Source: Gallionella straubiae (GTDB lineage: Bacteria; Pseudomonadota; Gammaproteobacteria; Burkholderiales; Gallionellaceae). From it: a stretch of 64,000 nt of DNA. Below the pieces are notes generated by a model that saw nothing but the letters and a program-made list of their open reading frames with translations, had not been told where the DNA came from and searched no databases. Positions 24,403 through 32,661 of this stretch are shown one piece after another (the stretch's first letter is position 1; every line of letters starts with the position of its first letter). The position numbers and the translations under genes are program-made. Where the stretch lies: assembly GCF_051257895.1 (NCBI RefSeq), contig NZ_CP194331.1:1116001-1180000 (forward strand). The letters are read 5' to 3'.

Positions 24403-27400
24403 CTACGCGGCGATCGGCTCGTCGCGCATGCGCAAGGCTTCCTCGATGTCCACCGCGACGACGTTGGACACGCCTTTCTCCTGCATGGTCACGCCGACCA
24501 GCTGCTGCGCGAGTTCCATGGTGAGCTTGTTGTGGCTGATGAACAGGAACTGGGTGTGCTGCGACATCTTCTTGATGAGCGCGCACAGCCGCTCGGTGTT
24601 GGTGTCGTCGAGCGGCGCGTCCACCTCGTCGAGCAGACAGAACGGCGCCGGGTTGAGCTGGAACAGCGAGAACACCAGGGAGATCGCGGTCAGCGCCTTC
24701 TCGCCGCCCGACATCAGGTGGATCGAGCTGTTCTTCTTGCCCGGTGGCTGCGCCATCACCTGCACGCCGCTGTCGAGGATCTCCTCGCCGGTCAGGATCA
24801 GGCGCGCCTCGCCGCCACCGAACAGGATCGGGAACATCTCCCCGAGGTGCTGGTTGACCTGGTTGTAGGTATCCATCAGCAGGTCGCGCGACTCCTTGTC
24901 GATGCGGCGGATCGCTTCTTCCAGCGTGGCCATCGCCTCGTTCAGGTCCGCGGCCTGCGCATCCAGGTAGGCCTTGCGCTCGGTCGCGGTCTGCAGCTCT
25001 TCGAGCGCGGCGAGGTTCACCGCGCCCAGTGCCTCGATGTCGGCATTCAGCCGGTTCAGCTCACTCTGCAGCGCATTCGGCTTGTTGTTGCCGGATTCCA
25101 GCAGCGGCAGCAGCGCCTGTTCGTCCACGCCCTGCAGCTGCTCCGCCCACTGCTCGAAGTGCAGGCGCGCCTCCTGCTCCTTGAGCGCGAGTTCGTTGAG
25201 CTTTTCGCGTAGCGGGTTGAGGCGGTGCTCGCAGGCGAGACGCTCCTGCTCAAGCTTCTGCAATCCGACCGTGGCGTGTTCCAGCGCGTTGCGCGCCTCG
25301 GCCAGCGCCTGTTCGGTGGCCTGGCGCGCCTCCAGCGCGGTCTGCAACTGCTGCTTGGCCGTTTCGTCCTCGCCGCCCGACAATTCCGCGCGCAGTTGCA
25401 CGAGGTTCTGCTCAAACTGCGCGAGGGCCTCGGTGATCTGCTGGACGTTGTGCTGCAGGTCGGCAATCTTCTCGATGCAGGTCTTGGCGAAGAAACGCGC
25501 CTCCTGCAGCGCATGCTGCGCCTGCTGCGACCTTGAGCGCTGGTCGCGCAACGCAAGATCCTGATGGTTGGCCTGGCGCTGCGCCTCGTCCACCTGCGCA
25601 TGGAACGCGGCGATCTGCTCGCGCAGGATTGCCGCCTGTTCGTCCACGCCCTGCTGCTGGCGCTGCTCGCCGCCCAGCTGGTCGGCGAGTTCCTGCATCT
25701 CGCGCTCGATCTGCATCGCGCGCTCCGCGCTGCGTTCCTGCGCCTGGCTCAGCTTGAGCAACTGCATCTGCAGGCCGTGCAGGCGCTGCTGCAGCTCGTT
25801 GCCGGCACTGCGCAGCGGCGCGATCTGCGCCTCGATGGACTGGTAGTGCTGCTCGGCCTCGGCAACCTGCTGCCGGGCAAGCTCCGCATCGCGGTTCTGC
25901 GCGGCCAGCTCCTGCTCCAGCCGCTCGATCTCGCGCTGTCGCGCGAGCACGCCGTGCAAGGTGCTGTCCGGCGCATGGAACAGCACGCTGTGCGCGCCGA
26001 CCAGATGGCCTTGCGGGGTGACGAACCAGCCGCCCGCCGGCAATTGCGCGCGCTGCGCATAGGCCTGCGCGAGGTCCGCCGCCGCATAGACATGCGTCAG
26101 CCAGTCGCTCATTACCGGTTTTATCTGTTCGTCCTGGCACTGCACGTAACTCAGCAATGGACGCAGGTCGGGATTCATCCCGACAGCTTCGTCATGTCGG
26201 GATGAATCTCGACCTACGGAAAACAGCGCGAGCTTCGCCGGCGGCGCGTCATTCCATGCGGCGGCATCGGCAAGCGACGGCATGGCAATCGCGTTCAGCC
26301 GCTCGCGCAGCACCGCTTCCAGCGCGTCTTCCCAGCCGTTCTCGATGCGGATCGACTGCCACAGGCGCGGGAGTTTTTCGATCTGGCGCTGCTGCAGCCA
26401 GGCGTTGAGGTTCTTGTCGCTGTCGATATGCTGCTGCAGTTGCTGCAGCGCATGCAGGCGCGCCTCGGTCTGCGCGTGCAGGCGCTCCTGCTGCTGCAAC
26501 GCGGTGCGCCGGTTGTGCCGTTCGCCGTCGGCCAGCGGCAACTGCTCCTGCAGTTGCGCGAGCCTCTCCACCTGTTCGGCGCGCTCCGCCTCCTGTTCGG
26601 CGATCTGCTGCTGCGCCTGCTGCAGCGCGCCGCCATCGGTGCGCGGCAGATTGTCCTTTTCCAGCAGCAGGCGCAAGCGGCGCGATTCCAGTTGCTGGAT
26701 GTTGCGCTGCAGATGCTCGCGCTGCGTGTCGGCCAGTTGCAGTTGCTGCTGCAGTTGCAGTTGCTCGCGCTGCAAGGCGTTGTGGCGTTCCTGCGCGATG
26801 CGCGCCGCCTCTTCGGCCTGCGGCAGGTTCGCGCTTTCCAGTTGCGCGTGCTGCTCGGCCTCGGCGGCCTTGACCGCCGCACCGTCCTGCTGGCGCTGCC
26901 AGTGCTCCAGCAGCGAATGCACGCCCTGGCGCTGGTGCTTCTGCTGTTCGATCTGCTTCTCGGTGTTGGCGATCTGCTGCGCCGTGCGGTTCCGCTGATC
27001 GGCGACATGCTTGATGTGCTGCTCCAGCCGCGCGATCTCGGCATTCGCGGTGTAGAGCTCGCCCTGCTTGACGTGCAGCGCGTCGGAAAACTGGTAATGC
27101 CCGCTGCGCGCGGTTTCGAGCTGGCTTTCGATGTCGCGCAGCCGCGCGGTTTCCGCCTCCAGCTCGTTGCGCGTCTTCTCCGTCGCCTGCACGAACCGGA
27201 CGCGCTGCGCTTCGGCCTCCTGCCGCTTCACGAGCCAGAACAGGTGCTGCGTAGTGTCGCGCTGCGCCTCCAGCGTGCGGTATTGCTTCGCCACTTCGGC
27301 CTGCTCGCCGAGGTGCACCAGTTGTTTTTCCAGTTCCTGCAGGATGTCGCTGACGCGCAGGAGGTTGTCGCGCGTGTCGCCGAGACGCAACTCCGTCTCG

Positions 27401-27933
27401 CGACGGCGGTCGCGGTATTTGGAAACGCCCGCCGCCTCCTCGAGGAACACGCGCAGCTCCTCGGGTTTCGCCTCGATGATGCGCGAGATCATGCCCTGCT
27501 CGATGATCGCATAGGCGCGCGGGCCCAGGCCGGTGCCGAGGAAGATGTCGGTAATGTCCTTGCGCCGCACGTGCAGGTTGTTGATGTGGTAGGTGGATTC
27601 GCCGTCGCGCTGCAGCACGCGCTTGATGGAAATTTCCGCGTAGCTCGACCACTGCCCGGCGGCCTTGCCCAGCGAATTGTCGAAGACCAGTTCCACGCTG
27701 GCGCGCGACACCGGCTTGCGCTTGCTCGATCCGTTGAAGATCACGTCCTGCATGGTCTCGCCGCGCAGCGCCGAGGCCTTGGATTCGCCCAGCACCCAGC
27801 GCAGCGCGTCGATCACATTCGACTTGCCGCAGCCGTTCGGCCCGACCACGCCCACGATCTGCCCCGGCAGCGCGATGTGCGTGGGATCAGCGAAGGATTT
27901 AAAACCGGCCAGCTTGATCTGGGAAAGACGCAA
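24403..27933 (-). CDS. smc: SMC, chromosome condensation/segregation ATPase
   Basis: A 1176-residue protein. The Walker A motif GPNGCGKSNVIDALRWVLGE is near residue 32 and the ABC signature LMSGGEKALTA with Walker B FCLLDEVDAPLDD near the end. Two long coiled coils rich in Q, E, A and R flank a hinge (about 500-640; ENGWEDALEAVLRERLNAIA, PAGGWFVTPQGHLVGAHSVL). The start is a TTG at 27933; no ATG fits, and the MRLSQIKLAGFKSFADP start matches the family exactly. It organises the chromosome with ScpA and ScpB, which are not encoded here. A palindromic repeat pair lies inside the hinge-coding part and adds about 18 residues in frame. Confidence 0.95.
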   Translation of the reverse strand: MRLSQIKLAGFKSFADPTHIALPGQIVGVVGPNGCGKSNVIDALRWVLGESKASALRGETMQDVIFNGSSKRKPVSRASVELVFDNSLGKAAGQWSSYAEISIKRVLQRDGESTYHINNLHVRRKDITDIFLGTGLGPRAYAIIEQGMISRIIEAKPEELRVFLEEAAGVSKYRDRRRETELRLGDTRDNLLRVSDILQELEKQLVHLGEQAEVAKQYRTLEAQRDTTQHLFWLVKRQEAEAQRVRFVQATEKTRNELEAETARLRDIESQLETARSGHYQFSDALHVKQGELYTANAEIARLEQHIKHVADQRNRTAQQIANTEKQIEQQKHQRQGVHSLLEHWQRQQDGAAVKAAEAEQHAQLESANLPQAEEAARIAQERHNALQREQLQLQQQLQLADTQREHLQRNIQQLESRRLRLLLEKDNLPRTDGGALQQAQQQIAEQEAERAEQVERLAQLQEQLPLADGERHNRRTALQQQERLHAQTEARLHALQQLQQHIDSDKNLNAWLQQRQIEKLPRLWQSIRIENGWEDALEAVLRERLNAIAMPSLADAAAWNDAPPAKLALFSVGRDSSRHDEAVGMNPDLRPLLSYVQCQDEQIKPVMSDWLTHVYAAADLAQAYAQRAQLPAGGWFVTPQGHLVGAHSVLFHAPDSTLHGVLARQREIERLEQELAAQNRDAELARQQVAEAEQHYQSIEAQIAPLRSAGNELQQRLHGLQMQLLKLSQAQERSAERAMQIEREMQELADQLGGEQRQQQGVDEQAAILREQIAAFHAQVDEAQRQANHQDLALRDQRSRSQQAQHALQEARFFAKTCIEKIADLQHNVQQITEALAQFEQNLVQLRAELSGGEDETAKQQLQTALEARQATEQALAEARNALEHATVGLQKLEQERLACEHRLNPLREKLNELALKEQEARLHFEQWAEQLQGVDEQALLPLLESGNNKPNALQSELNRLNADIEALGAVNLAALEELQTATERKAYLDAQAADLNEAMATLEEAIRRIDKESRDLLMDTYNQVNQHLGEMFPILFGGGEARLILTGEEILDSGVQVMAQPPGKKNSSIHLMSGGEKALTAISLVFSLFQLNPAPFCLLDEVDAPLDDTNTERLCALIKKMSQHTQFLFISHNKLTMELAQQLVGVTMQEKGVSNVVAVDIEEALRMRDEPIAA
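26166..26217. repeat. REP pair inserted in frame in the smc coding sequence
   Basis: GTCGGGATTCATCCCGAC (26167-26184, perfect) and GTCGGGATGAATCTCGAC (26196-26213, one mismatch) are joined by an 11-base spacer, with GACCTAC at the right edge as in the repeat unit near cheW. The stretch is translated in smc as VGRDSSRHDEAVGMNPDLR in the variable hinge region. Confidence 0.82.
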
Positions 27934-28022
27934 TTTGGATTTCGTAACGTTTTATAATGCGCAGCATTCTAGCGGTCATGGCAATCAAAGTCACCCCCGG
28001 CCATAACCGCCCCTCTCCCCTG

Positions 28023-28046
28023 CCCTCTCCCGCAAGCGGGCGAGGG
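28023..28046. repeat. hairpin repeat between smc and queF
   Basis: CCCTCTCCCGC pairs with GCGGGCGAGGG across a two-base loop (one mismatch), preceded by a C/T-rich stretch. This CCCTCTCCC...GCGGG type is a frequent dispersed intergenic palindrome in betaproteobacteria. Downstream, TATAAT at 28071-28076 could be the -10 element of queF, but no good -35 is seen. Confidence 0.5.
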
Positions 28047-28101
28047 TGAAAAGGTGTCGCTTTGCGACGTTATAATTAGATAAACCTGACAGGCAGACCA
28101 A

Positions 28102-28521
28102 ATGAGCACAAAACCGGGCAAAACGCTGGAAACCTTCCCCAACCCCAACCCGCGGCGCGATTACCATATCCACATGGAAATCCCCGAGTTCACCTGCCTG
28201 TGCCCCAAGACCGGCCAGCCAGACTTCGCCACGCTGATCCTCGATTACATCCCCGACCAGGCCTGCGTCGAGCTGAAGAGCCTCAAGCTCTACACTTGGT
28301 CGTTCCGCGACGAGGGGCACTTCCACGAGGACGTGACCAACCGCATCCTCGACGACCTGGTCGCCGCTACCCGGCCACGCTTCATGCGCCTGACCGCCAA
28401 GTTCTACGTGCGCGGCGGCATCTTCACCAACGTGGTCGCGGAACACCGCAAGGAAGGCTGGCAACCGCAGCCGCCGGTGGACCTGACGCAGTTCGAGGCA
28501 CAGTCGAATACGCGCGGGTAA
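28102..28521 (+). CDS. queF: QueF, NADPH-dependent preQ0 reductase
   Basis: A 139-residue protein of the short (unimodular, YkvM-like) QueF class. It reduces the nitrile of 7-cyano-7-deazaguanine to preQ1 in queuosine synthesis. The active-site Cys lies in FTCLCPKTGQPDF, the catalytic Asp in PDFATLILDYIPD, and the QueF signature ELKSLKLYTWSFRDEGHFHE with the substrate Glu/His is complete. The C-terminal ARPRFMRLTAKFYVRGG-type strand is present. It stands alone, divergent from smc, and is followed by remnants of an arsenic operon on the other strand. Confidence 0.96.
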   Translation: MSTKPGKTLETFPNPNPRRDYHIHMEIPEFTCLCPKTGQPDFATLILDYIPDQACVELKSLKLYTWSFRDEGHFHEDVTNRILDDLVAATRPRFMRLTAKFYVRGGIFTNVVAEHRKEGWQPQPPVDLTQFEAQSNTRG

Positions 28522-28533
28522 CCCCTTCCGCTC

Positions 28534-28644
28534 TCACTCCCGCGCCGCACCCCCATACCACGCCTGCGTGGCATTGGCGATTCTCACCACCAGCAGCATC
28601 ACCGGCACCTCGATCAGCACGCCGACCACGGTCGCCAGCGCCGC
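28534..28644 (-). pseudogene. 3' remnant of an ACR3-type arsenite efflux gene
   Basis: On the minus strand the last ~36 codons read AALATVVGVLIEVPVMLLVV then RIANATQAWYGG and a stop. The segment ATVVGVLIEVPVML...N.T..WY is the C-terminal membrane helix and tail of ACR3 arsenite permeases. Upstream the similarity ends at about 28644 and the frame runs into a GTAGGAGCGC palindromic repeat, so about 300 codons of the gene are missing. The fragment cannot make a transporter. Confidence 0.7.
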
Positions 28645-28667
28645 CCTGATGATGAAATACGCAGCCT

Positions 28668-28692
28668 GTAGGAGCGCAGCTCGCTGCGCGAA
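28668..28692. repeat. second type of REP-like palindrome (GTAGGAGCGCAGC class)
   Basis: GTAGGAGCGCAGC then TC then GCTGCGC: seven-base arms, two-base loop. It begins with the same GTAGG start as the GTCGGGC family but has a different stem. It sits exactly where the acr3 remnant loses similarity, so it may mark the deletion joint. Confidence 0.6.
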
Positions 28693-28726
28693 GGGTGCAA
28701 TCGCCCGATGGTCTTGCATAGCCAAT

Positions 28727-28759
28727 CCACTAATCCATCAAGAAACGATGGATTAGTGG
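28727..28759. other. perfect 13-bp inverted repeat between the ars remnants
   Basis: CCACTAATCCATC (28727-28739) and GATGGATTAGTGG (28747-28759) flank a 7-base loop. It has no T-tract. It could be a miniature mobile element, a former regulatory hairpin, or a repeat involved in the deletion of the ars genes. Confidence 0.55.
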
Positions 28760-28814
28760 CTGGTTAAATCTGGCTCCTGCGGCATATGGCCGACCTGCAC
28801 CTCTAATAGCCCGG

Positions 28815-28943
28815 CTACTTCGGCTTGCAGGCATCCGTGTTCCCGCCGCAGCAGTTTTCCGTCAGATACGCCACCATGCCGTTTATCACCGCAAAATTCG
28901 CCGTGTAATAAACAAAGCGCCCCTCCTGCCGGCTCTCCACCAC
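28815..28943 (-). pseudogene. 3' remnant of an ArsR-type repressor gene
   Basis: On the minus strand 42 codons read VVESRQEGRFVYYTANFAVI then NGMVAYLTENCCGG and end at TAG (28815). Wing residues REGR.VYY and the terminal ENCC motif are the C-terminal part of ArsR repressors. A stop codon lies two codons upstream of the conserved part, so the helix-turn-helix and start are lost. It is oriented like the acr3 remnant and upstream of it, as in an arsR-(arsC)-acr3 operon. Confidence 0.68.
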
Positions 28944-29082
28944 AATTCAAACAAGGATTGTTAGCGGGCACAACCCCACTTTCCCCAAGCAAATGGCCGT
29001 AATCAATCTGCAACATTGCCTTAACCCACCCGCAACAATCGGCAACTATCCTGCTGCGCATCCCACTCACAAGGGCAACCCG

Positions 29083-30873
29083 ATGAAAACGCTTCAGGAC
29101 ATATTGAATCAACGCAGCCTTTCCGCGCTATTCCAGCCGATCATGAATATTTCGGACGGCACGTTCCTCGGCTTCGAGGGGCTGATCCGCGGCCCGGCCG
29201 ACAGTCCGCTGCATTCGCCGATCAACCTGTTTGCAGCCGCCAAACAACAGGGGCTTTCACTGGAAATCGAGATGCTGTGCCGGCAGATTGTGCTGGAGTC
29301 CTTTGCCGCCCAGAACCTGCCCGGCAACCTGTTCCTGAATGTCAGCCCGGACGCCCTGACCCATCCCAGCTTCAAGAACGGGCAAACGCTGGGCTATCTG
29401 GAAAACCTCGGCATCGACCCGAAACGGGTCATCATCGAGATCACCGAAAACCAGCCCACCTTCGATTTCGAGGGGATGCGCAATGCGCTGCTGCACTACC
29501 GCAACATGGGGTTCAAGATCGCGATGGACGACCTGGGCGAAGGTTTTTCGAGCCTGCGGCTGTGGTCGGAACTGCGCCCCGAATTCGTGAAGATCGACAT
29601 GCACTTCGTGCAGGGCGTCAACGCCGACCCGCTCAAGCAGCAGTTCATCCGGTCGATCCAGAGCATCGCCCTGAGCTCCGGCACGCAGGTGATCGCGGAA
29701 GGGATCGAAACGGACGCCGAATTCAGGGTGATACGCGACATCGGCATCGCCTGCGGGCAGGGCTATTTCATCGCCCGCCCGGCTCCCGTCCCGCCGCTGA
29801 ACCCGCCCGCCGAGGTCGGCTGCCTGATCGGCGCAAACGGCGTCGTCGAACAACCCTATGGCAGCAGGCGCAGCATCACGGTGGAAGCGCTGTTGCGTTA
29901 TACCGAGCCGTTCCAGCCGGACGCCGAAGCCGAGAAAGTTTTTGCCTGCTTCTCGGCAAACAAGGAGTTGCGCGCCGTTCCCGTCGTCAAGAACGGACGC
30001 CCGGTCGGGTTGATCAACCGCTATGAGTTCGTGGACAGCTTCGCCAAGCCTTTCCAGCGTGAACTGCTCGGTAAAAAACCTTGTGGGGGCATGATGAACA
30101 CCGAGCCGTTGCTGGTGGAGAAATCCACCCCCATCCACGAATTGAGCAGTTTCCTGAGCGAATCGGCGATCAAGCATTTCACCGACGGCTTCATCATCAC
30201 CGAACAGGGGCGCTACCTCGGGCTCGGCACCGGGCAGGATCTGTTGCGCGAAATCACCAACGCGCAGATCGAGACCGCGCGTTACGCCAACCCGCTGACC
30301 CTGCTGCCCGGCAATGTGCCCATCAACGAGCATATCGACTTCCTGCTGCAATCCGGCAAATCGTTCGCCGTCTGCTATTGCGACCTGGACAACTTCAAGC
30401 CCTTCAACGATGTGTATGGCTACCGCAAAGGCGACGAAATGATCCAATTCACCGGCAAGCTGCTCAACAGTGTCTGCGACCACCAGAACGATTTTATCGG
30501 CCATATCGGCGGCGACGATTTCATCCTGGTCATGCAAAGCAGGGACTGGGAGAAACGCTGCAACCAGGCCTTATCCTCCTTCGCGCAAACAGCCCTGATG
30601 CTGCTTGAGGAAAGGCATCGCTCCGCCGGCGGTTACTCAAGCGAAGACCGCCAGGGTCGCGTTGTCCACCACCCATCGCCCACGCTCTCGATAGGTGTGA
30701 TTTGGGCTACTGCGGAGTCGTTCCACTCGCATCATGAAATAGCCGAAGCCGCCGCAGTCGCCAAAAAAATGGCCAAGAAAAAGCCGGGCAACAGCCTGTT
30801 CATCGAGCGGCGCGATCTCCGGCAACCAGCAATAGCCGACTCCCAACCCTTCCCGGACGCCTATCATGGATAA
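29083..30873 (+). CDS. EAL-CBS-GGDEF protein (c-di-GMP turnover)
   Basis: A 596-residue protein from the ATG at 29083. Order: EAL-like (about 1-245), a CBS-pair region (about 265-400; RAVPVVKNGRPVGLINRYEF, TDGFIITEQGRYLGLGTGQD) and GGDEF (about 420-590). The EAL motif is FEGLIRGP, with EITEN, MDDLGEGFSSL, VKIDMHF and AEGIETDAE; DDFGTG is changed to DDLGEG, so hydrolase activity may be weak. The cyclase motif is intact as GGDDF in IGHIGGDDFILVM. CBS pairs often bind adenine nucleotides, so the cell energy state may set activity. Its last 8 bp overlap the acyltransferase gene, which makes co-expression likely. Confidence 0.9.
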   Translation: MKTLQDILNQRSLSALFQPIMNISDGTFLGFEGLIRGPADSPLHSPINLFAAAKQQGLSLEIEMLCRQIVLESFAAQNLPGNLFLNVSPDALTHPSFKNGQTLGYLENLGIDPKRVIIEITENQPTFDFEGMRNALLHYRNMGFKIAMDDLGEGFSSLRLWSELRPEFVKIDMHFVQGVNADPLKQQFIRSIQSIALSSGTQVIAEGIETDAEFRVIRDIGIACGQGYFIARPAPVPPLNPPAEVGCLIGANGVVEQPYGSRRSITVEALLRYTEPFQPDAEAEKVFACFSANKELRAVPVVKNGRPVGLINRYEFVDSFAKPFQRELLGKKPCGGMMNTEPLLVEKSTPIHELSSFLSESAIKHFTDGFIITEQGRYLGLGTGQDLLREITNAQIETARYANPLTLLPGNVPINEHIDFLLQSGKSFAVCYCDLDNFKPFNDVYGYRKGDEMIQFTGKLLNSVCDHQNDFIGHIGGDDFILVMQSRDWEKRCNQALSSFAQTALMLLEERHRSAGGYSSEDRQGRVVHHPSPTLSIGVIWATAESFHSHHEIAEAAAVAKKMAKKKPGNSLFIERRDLRQPAIADSQPFPDAYHG

Positions 30874-31738
30874 ACGTCCGCCGAGCCTTCCAATTAGCCT
30901 GTTCAGGGGCGGGCGTCTCGCCCTGCATCTTTTTTACGCGGCGCTGCTGGCAATTTTTTACCCGCATCTCAAACAGGCAACACGGCGCCGCATCCTGAAA
31001 ACATGGAGTCGGCAACTGTTGTCCATCCTCGGCATCGGCATCCGCACCGAAGGGCAATGGCCCGTGCGCGGCGAGGGCGGCTATCTGGTAGTCGCCAACC
31101 ACGTCTCGTGGCTGGATATCTTCGTGCTGAACACAATATACCCGTCGCGCTTCATCGCCAGGGCGGAAGTGCGCGACTGGCCGCTCATCGGCTGGCTATG
31201 CAAACGCGGCAACACCATTTTCATCGAACGCTCCATGCGCCAAGATGCCGCGTCGGCGAACCGGCATGTCAGCACCCTGCTCAAGCAGGGCGTTTGCATC
31301 GGCCTGTTTCCGGAAGGCACCACGACGGACGGGAAACGGGCCGGGCATTTCCACTCGGCGCATATCCAGCCGGCAATCGACGCCGGCGCAATGCTTTGCC
31401 CGATCGCCCTGCGCTACCAGGACGGAAACGGCAAACAAAGTGCCGCTGCCGCCTTCACCGGCGATATAACGCTGGCGCAATCCATCTGGCGCATCCTGCG
31501 CAGCCCGCGTTTCGACGCCCTGCTGACGTTCACCCCTGCGTTGCCCGCCACCGGCGAGAACCGCAGGGCACTGGCGCGCGCCGCCCAAGAAGCCATTTCA
31601 CAAGAGTTGCTGAACATTTCCGCCATGCGGTGCGCACCGGAACCGGAAACACCCTCCGCCGTTGCCGAAACGCTGCTCTCGGCGCAATCCGCCTATGTGC
31701 CGCCCCTCCGCCCGCTTCCCGTGCAAACGCCCAAGTAA
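30866..31738 (+). CDS. olsA: PlsC-family acyltransferase, probable OlsA (lyso-ornithine lipid acyltransferase)
   Basis: A 290-residue membrane-associated acyltransferase. The catalytic HX4D motif is in VANHVSWLDIF, the acceptor-binding motif in FPEGTTTDG, and block IV in MLCPIALRY. A hydrophobic helix near residues 20-40 anchors it. The family acylates lyso-phosphatidic acid, or in ornithine-lipid pathways lyso-ornithine lipid. I choose OlsA because olsB follows immediately and a Pho-box-like site stands between them. It overlaps the EAL-CBS-GGDEF gene by 8 bp. A general PlsC role cannot be excluded. The last ~45 residues are a Pro-rich tail. Confidence 0.75.
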   Translation: MDKRPPSLPISLFRGGRLALHLFYAALLAIFYPHLKQATRRRILKTWSRQLLSILGIGIRTEGQWPVRGEGGYLVVANHVSWLDIFVLNTIYPSRFIARAEVRDWPLIGWLCKRGNTIFIERSMRQDAASANRHVSTLLKQGVCIGLFPEGTTTDGKRAGHFHSAHIQPAIDAGAMLCPIALRYQDGNGKQSAAAAFTGDITLAQSIWRILRSPRFDALLTFTPALPATGENRRALARAAQEAISQELLNISAMRCAPEPETPSAVAETLLSAQSAYVPPLRPLPVQTPK

Positions 31739-31740
31739 CG

Positions 31741-31762
31741 ATTTCACAAACCTTTCATATCG
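31741..31762 (+). promoter_or_regulatory. Pho-box-like direct repeat before olsB
   Basis: Two adjacent 11-mers, ATTTCACAAAC and CTTTCATATCG, each match the PhoB half-site CTGTCATAAAT at 7 of 11 positions in the correct 11-bp phase. It begins three bases after the olsA stop and 65 bp before the olsB start. Confidence 0.6.
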
Positions 31763-31826
31763 CGGTCACTGCGCTGCAAAAAGAATCCCGTAATTTGCAT
31801 GCATCTTCAACCAAAGGAGAAATGCA

Positions 31827-32627
31827 ATGCTGGCATTCGACACTCATGCCCAACCCGCAACCCAACATCGCCTGATCACAAGCCTGGCGCGCGACGAGAC
31901 CGAGATACAGGAAGCTCAGCGCCTGCGCTACAAGGTATTCGCCGAAGAGATGGGCGCAAGCCTGCCCAGTGCAAACGAAGGAATCGACCGCGATATCTTC
32001 GATAAATACTGCGACCATCTGCTGGTGCGCGAAAGCGAAAGCAACCGGGTGGTGGGCACCTACCGCATCCTTCCGCCCGACCGGGCACAGAAGATCGGTG
32101 GTTACTATTCACAGACCGAGTTCGACCTGATCCGCCTGCTGCATCTCAGCGACCGTATGATCGAAGTGGGGCGCTCCTGTGTGCACCGGGATTATCGCGA
32201 CGGTGCGACCATCACCCACCTGTGGAGCGGGCTGGCCCAGTACATATCGAGGAACGGCTACGAGTACCTGATTGGCTGCGCCAGCATCGGCATGGCGGAT
32301 GGCGGCCATGTCGCGGCCAGCGTCTACCGCAAGCTGCACCGCGCCTATGCCGCTCCCATCGAATACAGCGTGTTCCCGCGCAACCCCTTGCCGCTGCATG
32401 CACTGAACCAGTATCTCGACGCGCCGATCCCACCGCTGATCAAGGGCTATCTGCAACTCGGCGCCTATATCTGCGGGGAGCCAACCTGGGATGCGGAATT
32501 CAATACCGCCGACCTGCTCATCCTGCTGCCGATGTCACGCCTGAGCAGCCGCTATGCGAAACACTTTCTCAAAACATCGGAGCTCTTTCTCAAAATGCAA
32601 CCCGGCAAACCATACCTGCATGGATAG
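31827..32627 (+). CDS. olsB: OlsB, L-ornithine N-acyltransferase (ornithine lipid synthesis)
   Basis: A 266-residue protein with the OlsB/GNAT-like fold. Recognisable blocks are EAQRLRYKVFAEEMGASLP, DKYCDHLLVRE, VVGTYRILPP, EVGRSCVHRDYRDGATITHL and YLIGCASIGMADGGHVAASV. It attaches a 3-hydroxyacyl chain from ACP to the amino group of ornithine, giving lyso-ornithine lipid for OlsA. Phosphorus-free ornithine lipids replace phospholipids when phosphate is short, which agrees with the Pho-box-like site in front and phoB/pstS 1.5-3.6 kb downstream. AAAGGAG precedes the ATG. The last ~20 residues vary. Confidence 0.9.
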   Translation: MLAFDTHAQPATQHRLITSLARDETEIQEAQRLRYKVFAEEMGASLPSANEGIDRDIFDKYCDHLLVRESESNRVVGTYRILPPDRAQKIGGYYSQTEFDLIRLLHLSDRMIEVGRSCVHRDYRDGATITHLWSGLAQYISRNGYEYLIGCASIGMADGGHVAASVYRKLHRAYAAPIEYSVFPRNPLPLHALNQYLDAPIPPLIKGYLQLGAYICGEPTWDAEFNTADLLILLPMSRLSSRYAKHFLKTSELFLKMQPGKPYLHG

Positions 32628-32661
32628 TATTTTTTCAATCGGATACCCGAAAGGAATGCAG

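Noticed and set aside
24181..25212. 343-codon plus-strand frame opposite the 3' part of smc
   Set aside because: Its Leu/Arg/Gln-rich sequence is the antisense of the SMC coiled coil; the smc frame has all motifs.
28753..29112. 119-codon minus-strand frame MIQYVLKRFHRVALVSG... over the ars region
   Set aside because: It runs through the start of the plus-strand EAL gene in a different frame from the ArsR remnant and shows no family similarity.
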